From positions 1 to 6,265 of the forward strand of contig DFZI01000041.1 in the NCBI GenBank assembly GCA_002383665.1: 6,265 nucleotides of DNA. The letters run 5' to 3'. This stretch comes from Dehalococcoidia bacterium UBA4060. Its GTDB lineage: Bacteria > Chloroflexota > Dehalococcoidia > GIF9 > UBA5629. Shown here piece after piece: positions 1 to 4,126 of the stretch. The notes beneath the pieces were generated by a model. It made no database searches and was not told the origin of the DNA. It saw only the letters and a list, made by a program, of their open reading frames with translations. The translations under genes and the position numbers were made by a program. The first letter of the stretch is position 1, and the number at the start of each line of letters is the position of its first letter.

Positions 1-484
1 GCAGCAATACCTCGCGCTCGCGCGTCGTAAGCATCTCGAAAGGATCCAGCTTGCTTTCCTCCGACCTGACCAGGTAGGCTTCGATGGCACGGTCGGATAG
101 TGGTGCTGCCAGATAGCGATGCCCGGCAGCAGCCTCCCTCACCCCACGCAGCAACTCTTCGGGAGGGCAGTCCTTGAGCACATAGGATTTAGCGCCCGCC
201 TGCAATGCCTCCACCACATAGCAGTCATTGCCGTACATGGAAAGCACCACGGCCGCGGTCCCTGGCGATTTTTTTCGGGCCTGGCGAATCACCAGCAGGC
301 CACTCATGTCAGACATCATCAGGTCCACCACCAGCACATCTGGCTTCAGTTTCTGTACAAGCTGAACTGCTTCGTCACCGGTGCCTGCCTCACCAATCAC
401 CTTCAGATCCCCCTCTGCCTCCAGCAGGGCACGTATGCCCCTGCGGACGACGTGATGGTCATCAGCCAGCACTACAGTGATCAT
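1..484 (-). CDS. NarL/LuxR-family response regulator (partial, C-terminus off the window)
   Basis: Only the first 161 codons are visible, so the gene continues past base 1. It encodes a cytoplasmic two-component DNA-binding regulator. The receiver domain spans about residues 1-120: acidic pair D8/D9 in ADDHH, phospho-acceptor D54, switch Ser82 in LSMY and invariant K104 in VLKD. After a linker, LTTREREVLL (about 152-161) opens a LuxR/GerE-type helix-turn-helix, which is cut by the window edge. The ATG at 482-484 lies 3 nt after the kinase stop codon, so the two are almost certainly one transcript and probably translationally coupled; a GGGGGAG lies about 12 nt upstream inside the kinase gene. 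One oddity is DLMMSDMSG, with Ser where the family usually has Pro two residues before the second Met. The family and pairing are secure. The regulated genes are unknown; the adjacent divergent promoter region is a natural candidate. Confidence 0.93.
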   Translation of the reverse strand, partial: MITVVLADDHHVVRRGIRALLEAEGDLKVIGEAGTGDEAVQLVQKLKPDVLVVDLMMSDMSGLLVIRQARKKSPGTAAVVLSMYGNDCYVVEALQAGAKSYVLKDCPPEELLRGVREAAAGHRYLAAPLSDRAIEAYLVRSEESKLDPFEMLTTREREVLL

Positions 485-487
485 CGT

Positions 488-1156
488 TTACTCGGGCTCC
501 CCCGTGCGCTGTCTGGGCACCAGTGGCAGCTCAGCCGAGACAGCCGTGCCCTCTCCCGGCACAGATATGATGTGGAGGCTTCCACCAACCACCAGCGTCC
601 TGCCCTGCATGCCACGTATGCCGCCTGGCAAAAAAGTCGGCAGCTTCACCATATCAAACCCGACGCCCAGATCAATCACCTTTACACTCAGCAGCCTGCG
701 ATCGGACCAGGCCAGCACACGGGCCTCGTTCACACCAGCATGCAATGCCACGTTTTCCAGCGCCTCCTTGACGACACGGTAAGCCGCTAATCCGATCTCG
801 ATGGGGAATTTCTTGTGCAGGCCGTAATGTTCAAACTTGACAACAACATGTGTGCGCGAGGTATAGCTTTCAAACAGGTAGAGCAGCGCCGGCAGCAGGC
901 CCAGATCGTCCAGCATCTTGGGCCTGAGCTCCAGGGAGAGGTCCCTGGTGAGCGACATCATTTCGTTGACCAGCGACTGCGCCTCGCCCAGCGTATAGCG
1001 CAGTTTATCGGGCGGAGAATTGAGCGCCTCGCCCAGCAGCAGCTTCATCACGGCCAGCGATTGCCCCAGGCGGTCATGCAGCTCACGGGAGATGGCCTTC
1101 CTCTCTTTCTCCTGTATCTCCACCAGCACCCTGGCATTAATCAGAGAATCTTCCAT
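488..1156 (-). CDS. Soluble HisKA_3-type sensor histidine kinase (NarX/DegS-like)
   Basis: This is the cognate kinase of the downstream response regulator. From the start at 1156 the protein has 222 residues. A HisKA_3 dimerisation domain comes first, with phospho-accepting H27 in RELHDRLGQ. The HATPase_c domain follows: N-box KEALENVALHA with N135, G1-box IDLGVGFD with D162, then a GGIRGMQGR segment (about 179-186) and PGEGT (about 200-204). No transmembrane segment, PAS or GAF domain is visible, so it is probably cytoplasmic and may sense through its short N-terminus or a partner. A longer reading from the ATG at 1244-1246 (252 aa) is possible. I prefer 1156 because the extra 30 codons are unlike the domain, have no ribosome binding site and overlie two good promoters, one placed exactly for a leaderless message starting at this ATG. 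GMQGR departs from the usual GMxER. Confidence 0.88.
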   Translation of the reverse strand: MEDSLINARVLVEIQEKERKAISRELHDRLGQSLAVMKLLLGEALNSPPDKLRYTLGEAQSLVNEMMSLTRDLSLELRPKMLDDLGLLPALLYLFESYTSRTHVVVKFEHYGLHKKFPIEIGLAAYRVVKEALENVALHAGVNEARVLAWSDRRLLSVKVIDLGVGFDMVKLPTFLPGGIRGMQGRTLVVGGSLHIISVPGEGTAVSAELPLVPRQRTGEPE

Positions 1157-1162
1157 GACGCC

Positions 1163-1191
1163 AATATAGGTAGAAGCAGTGATTTTGTCAA
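1163..1191 (-). promoter_or_regulatory. Sigma70-type promoter of the histidine kinase, leaderless geometry
   Basis: Read on the minus strand there is a consensus -35 TTGACA (1186-1191), a 17-bp spacer and a -10 TATATT (1163-1168). The -10 is followed by only 6 nt (1157-1162) before the ATG at 1154-1156. Transcription would therefore start at or next to the A of the ATG, giving an mRNA without a 5' leader. No Shine-Dalgarno is present there, which agrees. Confidence 0.72.
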
Positions 1192-1200
1192 ACGGTTTAA
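1188..1200. promoter_or_regulatory. Possible small operator between the divergent -35 boxes
   Basis: AAAC-G-GTTT (1190-1198) is a perfect 9-bp interrupted palindrome lying between, and partly over, the -35 boxes of the kinase and metF promoters. It sits inside a looser TCAAA-8-TTTGA inverted repeat (1188-1205). It is short and AT-rich, so it could be chance. If real, one protein bound here could control both directions. Confidence 0.2.
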
Positions 1201-1201
1201 T

Positions 1202-1230
1202 TTGATTTTCACCGGCTGCGCCTGTATCAT
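1202..1230 (+). promoter_or_regulatory. Sigma70-type promoter of metF
   Basis: TTGATT (1202-1207), a 17-bp spacer and TATCAT (1225-1230) make a good -35/-10 pair. The expected start near 1236-1238 leaves a leader of about 20 nt, enough for the ribosome binding site before the ATG at 1258. It lies back to back with the kinase promoter, 10 bp between the two -35 boxes. Confidence 0.6.
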
Positions 1231-1246
1231 AAGCAACGTCCTGCAT

Positions 1247-1252
1247 AGGGAG
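1247..1252 (+). promoter_or_regulatory. Ribosome binding site of metF
   Basis: AGGGAG lies 5 nt before the ATG at 1258 and supports that start. It is a conventional but shortish Shine-Dalgarno. Confidence 0.6.
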
Positions 1253-1257
1253 TACAC

Positions 1258-2136
1258 ATGAAAATAAGCGAGATTATAAGGAGCAGGGGAAGGAGCCTTT
1301 CCTTCGAGTTCTTTCCACCCGCCAACCCGGCCGGGGAGGAGAAGCTGTTTCAACGCATCGACAACCTGGAGGCCTTCAATCCCTCGTTCATATCAGTCAC
1401 CCAGCATGCCGGACGCGATACCCTGCTCAAGACCAGACAGATCGTCAGGAAGATACATGACCACACCGGCTTGACGGTAATGCCCCATATAACCTGCGCT
1501 GATCCCCGCAAGAGCGAGCTCAAGCCTGTCATTGAATATTACAGGGACCTGGGCATTGAGAACATACTGGCACTGAGAGGGGACCCCGAGGAATACGGAC
1601 CTGAAATCTTCGATGGCGAGACGCACTTCCGCTTCGCCGCCGACCTCGTCAGGTTTATCAGATCCCGCGGTGATTTCTGCATAGGTGTGGCCGTCTACCC
1701 GGAAGGGCATATCGGATCGCCCAACCTGGGGCTCGACACCGCCTTCACCAAACAGAAGATAGACGAGGGAGCCGAGTTCGCCATCTCACAGATGTTCTTC
1801 GAGAATTTCTACTATTATGAAATGATGGACCGCTTCCAGCAGGCCGGCATTGATATCCCCGTTATCGCAGGCATTATGCCCATCACCGACTTTGAAAAGG
1901 TGGAGCAATTCAGCGAGATGAGCGGTGTGGAGATACCCATCCCCATTTATACCAAGTTCGAAAGCATGGAAGACCCCAGCGACGTGGTTAAAGCGGGCAT
2001 CGACCTGGCTACCGAGCAATGCCTGGACCTGTGGGATAACGGCGTGCACTGTTTCCATTTCTATACGCTCAATAAGGACGCCGCCGTGATCCGGATTCTC
2101 AACAACCTCAAGCCTGTACTGGAAGGGGCACAGTGA
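1258..2136 (+). CDS. metF: 5,10-methylenetetrahydrofolate reductase
   Basis: This flavoprotein reduces 5,10-methylene-THF to 5-methyl-THF, supplying methyl groups for methionine and, in acetyl-CoA-pathway organisms, the methyl branch. The 292-aa length matches single-domain bacterial MetF, without the eukaryotic regulatory domain. Family marks in order are FEFFPP (16-21, with E17 as the likely catalytic Glu), HITC (77-80), ALRGDP (105-110, D109 near the flavin), YPEGH (147-151), a QMFF segment with Q178, and HFYTLN (267-272). The spacing E17 to D109 (92 residues) equals that of E. coli E28 to D120. One oddity is VTQHAG at 47-52, where most relatives have a VTYGAG/VTWGAG-like segment. The gene has its own promoter and ribosome binding site, ends in tandem TGA-TAG, and is probably monocistronic or weakly linked to the next gene, 155 bp away. 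No MetV-type partner gene is adjacent. Confidence 0.95.
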   Translation: MKISEIIRSRGRSLSFEFFPPANPAGEEKLFQRIDNLEAFNPSFISVTQHAGRDTLLKTRQIVRKIHDHTGLTVMPHITCADPRKSELKPVIEYYRDLGIENILALRGDPEEYGPEIFDGETHFRFAADLVRFIRSRGDFCIGVAVYPEGHIGSPNLGLDTAFTKQKIDEGAEFAISQMFFENFYYYEMMDRFQQAGIDIPVIAGIMPITDFEKVEQFSEMSGVEIPIPIYTKFESMEDPSDVVKAGIDLATEQCLDLWDNGVHCFHFYTLNKDAAVIRILNNLKPVLEGAQ

Positions 2137-2155
2137 TAGCTTTATACTCACATTC

Positions 2156-2185
2156 CTGATATCAGCCGCCGTCATAATCATGATT
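2156..2185. repeat. Pair of 10-bp perfect palindromes, centres 20 bp apart
   Basis: CTGATATCAG (2156-2165) and AATCATGATT (2176-2185) are both perfect palindromes built from TGAT/ATCA half-sites. Their centres are 20 bp apart, close to two helical turns, so a regulator could bind both on one face. They lie about 70-90 bp upstream of the next gene's probable transcription start. Function is inferred only from symmetry and place. Confidence 0.35.
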
Positions 2186-2190
2186 TAGTG

Positions 2191-2218
2191 GCTGCAGGAG
2201 ATGCAACATCCTGTCAGC
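2191..2218. other. Imperfect hairpin downstream of metF, no U-run
   Basis: GCTG-CAGGA (2191-2199) can pair with TCCTG-t-CAGC (2209-2218), with one bulged T. Two more inner pairs (TG/CA) are possible around a CAA loop. There is no T-tract after it, so it is not a classical intrinsic terminator. It could stabilise the metF 3' end, act as a weak terminator, or be chance. Confidence 0.3.
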
Positions 2219-2247
2219 ACATCGGCATCGACTGCGTCCGTATCATG

Positions 2248-2253
2248 TATAAT
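2248..2253 (+). promoter_or_regulatory. Probable -10 box of the acyl-CoA gene cluster
   Basis: A consensus TATAAT, preceded by TG, lies 38 bp before the ATG at 2292, giving a leader of about 30 nt. No good -35 is seen at 16-18 bp (GCATCG-like sequence), so the promoter may be weak or need an activator, for example at the palindromes upstream. Confidence 0.45.
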
Positions 2254-2280
2254 ACTATTAACGGGTACGATTACATTACC

Positions 2281-2288
2281 GGAGGTGG
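2281..2288 (+). promoter_or_regulatory. Strong ribosome binding site of the acyl-CoA gene
   Basis: GGAGGTGG is an ideal Shine-Dalgarno; GGAGG ends 6 nt before the ATG at 2292 and fixes that start. The same GGAGGTGG string precedes the RAM-domain gene at 3523-3530. Confidence 0.8.
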
Positions 2289-2291
2289 TCT

Positions 2292-3359
2292 ATGCTGGCG
2301 CTTGAAGGCATCCGCATTATCGAGCTTGTCCATTTACCGCCGGGCGAGCTCTGTACGATGATACTGGGAGACCTGGGGGCGGATATCATCAAGGTAGAGG
2401 CGCTGCCCGGATCAGGTGGGCGCGGGGCTGGTCTTCATATCGGGCAGCAGGGAGAAGCGTTCAAAAACAAACAGGCCTTTAACGCTCTCAACCGTAACAA
2501 GAAGAGCATCCGCATCAACCTGAAATCAGATGAGGGGAGGCAGGTCTTCTACAGGCTGGTCAGAGAAGCCGATGTAGTGGTGGAAGGCTTCAGGCCGGGC
2601 GCGGTCAAGCGCATGGGAGTGGACTATGAGACGCTGAATAAGATCAATCCGGGGCTGGTATATTGTTCGTTGAGCGGCTACGGGCAGGACGGCCCTTACA
2701 GTCAGTACCCGGGCCACGACATTAACTACATCTCTATTGCGGGCGCTCTCAATCTGATCGGCTGGCCGGGGCAGCCACCAGCCATACCGCTGAATTTACT
2801 GGCAGATTTCGCCGGTGCCTCGCTCAACGGAGCCATAGGCATCCTGGCCGCACTCCTGGCACGCCAGCAAAGCGGCAGGGGGCAAATGGTGGATATCTCG
2901 TATACCGATAGCGTGGTAACGATCATGACCTACATATTGCAGTTCTACTTCACAGCAGGATGGACTTTCCCCAGGGGAGAAGGAGCACTGTCAGGTGCCT
3001 ATCCCTATTACAGGACTTATACGACAAAGGACGGAAAGCTGATCAGCCTGGGCTGCTTAGAGCCCTGGTTCTGGGAGAATTTCTGTAAGGCGGTCGGACG
3101 GGAGGACCTGCAGAGTTTTTCATTCAGCCAGGAACATTTTGCACACAAGCCATCTGATCCAAGATGGAAAGAGGTGGAGACGGAGATGGAAAAGCTCTTC
3201 CTCACCAGGACAAGGGATGAATGGTTCGAACTGCTGATCAAGAACGATGTGCCGGCAGGCAAGGTGTATTCGATAGACGAGATTTTCACCGATCCCCAAC
3301 TGCTGCACCGCCATATGCTGCTGGAGTTCGACCACCCCACACTCGGCAAGATCAGGTAG
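2292..3359 (+). CDS. CaiB/BaiF family III protein, alpha-methylacyl-CoA racemase-like, ended early by an in-frame TAG
   Basis: Family III enzymes transfer CoA between acyl groups or, in the racemase branch, epimerise 2-methylacyl-CoAs. The 355 residues to the TAG carry the family marks: GADIIKVE (29-36), EGFRPG (98-103), LSGYGQDGPY (127-136), GHDINY (141-146), PLNLLADF (166-173) and GRGQMVD (195-201). H142 and D172, 30 residues apart, match the catalytic His/Asp pair of alpha-methylacyl-CoA racemase (H126/D156 in the mycobacterial enzyme), so a racemase is more likely than a transferase. This rests on motifs only. Codon 356 is TAG in a place where relatives usually read Gln (VRQ-x-G), and the frame then continues with family-like sequence to 3509. 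The truncated form lacks the last 49 residues. It heads the cluster with the RAM and HIT genes. Confidence 0.88.
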   Translation: MLALEGIRIIELVHLPPGELCTMILGDLGADIIKVEALPGSGGRGAGLHIGQQGEAFKNKQAFNALNRNKKSIRINLKSDEGRQVFYRLVREADVVVEGFRPGAVKRMGVDYETLNKINPGLVYCSLSGYGQDGPYSQYPGHDINYISIAGALNLIGWPGQPPAIPLNLLADFAGASLNGAIGILAALLARQQSGRGQMVDISYTDSVVTIMTYILQFYFTAGWTFPRGEGALSGAYPYYRTYTTKDGKLISLGCLEPWFWENFCKAVGREDLQSFSFSQEHFAHKPSDPRWKEVETEMEKLFLTRTRDEWFELLIKNDVPAGKVYSIDEIFTDPQLLHRHMLLEFDHPTLGKIR

Positions 3360-3509
3360 CCCGGCATCGGCATCAAGCTCTCGGAAACGCCGGGCAGAGT
3401 AAGAAACCTGGCTCCTTATGGGGGCGAGCACACGGATGAGGTGCTTAATAATCTGGGCTATACGGGGCAGGAGATAGAGCACTTGCGTAAAGCTGACGCT
3501 ATAGGCTAA
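3360..3509 (+). pseudogene. Detached C-terminal tail of the CaiB/BaiF protein, in frame after the TAG
   Basis: In the same frame as the gene before it, 49 codons follow the TAG and end at TAA (3507-3509). They read PGIGIKLSETPG, then NLAPYGGEHTDEVLNNLGY and a short end. This is the usual C-terminal signature of CaiB/BaiF proteins, with the SETPG turn and the APxxGxHTxEVL segment. There is no frameshift and no decay, so the complete protein would be 405 residues with one residue at the TAG. No separate start codon or ribosome binding site for the tail is evident. It is either lost by a recent CAG-to-TAG change, reached by readthrough, or split by a sequencing error. Confidence 0.85.
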
Positions 3510-3522
3510 AATTTGAGAAAAT

Positions 3523-3530
3523 GGAGGTGG
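3523..3530 (+). promoter_or_regulatory. Ribosome binding site of the RAM-domain gene
   Basis: GGAGGTGG with 7 nt between GGAGG and the ATG at 3535. It is a near-perfect Shine-Dalgarno and fixes the start. It lies in the 25-bp gap after the tail of the acyl-CoA gene, which supports co-transcription. Confidence 0.75.
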
Positions 3531-3534
3531 GACT

Positions 3535-3774
3535 ATGGCAGCCAAAGCATTTGTACTCATAACCACATCGGTAGGACAGACCAAGCCGGTCCTTACCGCC
3601 CTGAAGAAGCTCGACGGTATCAAAACGGTAGATGCAGTCATGGGTCCGTATGATATCATCGCTGTCGTAGAGGGTGAATCGGTGGATACGGTCGGCAAGC
3701 TCATCACAGAGCAGTTCCACAAGATCAACGGCATCGAACGCACCACTACCTGCCAGACTATCAGGATCGCTTAA
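3535..3774 (+). CDS. Stand-alone Lrp/AsnC ligand-binding (RAM) domain protein
   Basis: The 79 residues form a single alpha-beta RAM domain, the effector-binding half of Lrp/AsnC regulators: a first strand AFVLITT (5-11), a helix VLTALKKL (19-26), IKTVDAVMGPYDIIAVVEG (29-47) with the family GPYD turn, a second helix VDTVGKLITEQF (50-61), and a last strand TTTCQTIRI (70-78). The DNA-binding helix-turn-helix is absent, and the strong ribosome binding site directly before the ATG shows that this is not a truncation artefact. Known stand-alone RAM proteins form dimers and higher rings that bind amino acids or similar small molecules. They may modulate a full-length Lrp by mixed assembly, but the partner here is unknown. 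It sits 25 bp after the acyl-CoA gene and 10 bp before the HIT gene, so it is probably co-transcribed with both. Confidence 0.9.
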   Translation: MAAKAFVLITTSVGQTKPVLTALKKLDGIKTVDAVMGPYDIIAVVEGESVDTVGKLITEQFHKINGIERTTTCQTIRIA

Positions 3775-3784
3775 ACCCTCAGAT

Positions 3785-4126
3785 ATGGACTGCATATTTT
3801 GCAAGATCGCTGCGGGATCGATACCCGCGGACGTTGTCTTCAGCGATGATGATTTCGTGGCCTTCAGGGACGTCCATCCGCTGGCGCCCGTGCACGTTGT
3901 CACCATCCCCAGAAGACACATAGCCTCAGTTAACGACCTGACGGAAGCCGACCAGGGACTGGCCGGCAGGCTGATCCTGGTCGCCATGAAAGTGGCAGAG
4001 AAGGAGAAAATAGCCACCAGCGGCTACCGCCTGGCCATCAACTGCGGCCCCGACGGCACCCAGGCCGTGCCCCACATCCACCTGCACCTCTTGGGCGGCC
4101 GGCGGCTTTCAGACGCACTGGGCTAA
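3785..4126 (+). CDS. HIT-family (Hint/PKCI-like) nucleotide hydrolase
   Basis: HIT proteins of the Hint branch are small cytoplasmic dimers that hydrolyse purine nucleoside phosphoramidates and related AMP conjugates. The 113 residues begin with CIFCKI (C3 and C6, the zinc-type Cys pair), followed by FRDVHPLAPVHVVTIPRRH (27-45) and the histidine triad HIHLHLL (97-103); by family analogy H99 is the nucleophile, while C3, C6, H45 and H97 may hold zinc. The frame is open upstream to 3674, but similarity begins at this ATG, which lies 10 bp after the previous stop. There is no Shine-Dalgarno close to the ATG, so translation probably depends on coupling to the RAM gene. The C-terminus LLGGRRLSDALG lacks the WPPG ending of typical Hint proteins. 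Its last 4 bp overlap the end of the opposite TPR gene. Confidence 0.93.
   Translation: MDCIFCKIAAGSIPADVVFSDDDFVAFRDVHPLAPVHVVTIPRRHIASVNDLTEADQGLAGRLILVAMKVAEKEKIATSGYRLAINCGPDGTQAVPHIHLHLLGGRRLSDALG

Noticed and set aside
119..790. 223-codon open frame on the plus strand
   Set aside because: It runs antisense across both the response regulator and the kinase, which have full family motifs, and its own translation is His/Gln-rich with no recognisable domain. It is a shadow.
1157..1246. Thirty extra N-terminal codons of the histidine kinase
   Set aside because: No ribosome binding site before the ATG at 1244-1246, AT-rich and unlike the domain, and it would cover two good promoters. Kept as an alternative in the kinase entry.
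815..1261. 148-codon open frame on the plus strand overlapping the metF start
   Set aside because: Antisense to the histidine kinase, Gln-rich and without a domain; it overlaps the well supported metF start.
3120..3746. 208-codon minus-strand frame across the acyl-CoA and RAM genes
   Set aside because: Antisense to two genes with clear ribosome binding sites and family motifs; no domain in its own translation.
3674..3784. N-terminal extension of the HIT protein
   Set aside because: It overlaps the RAM gene in another frame, and similarity to the family starts at the Met of MDCIFCKI at 3785.
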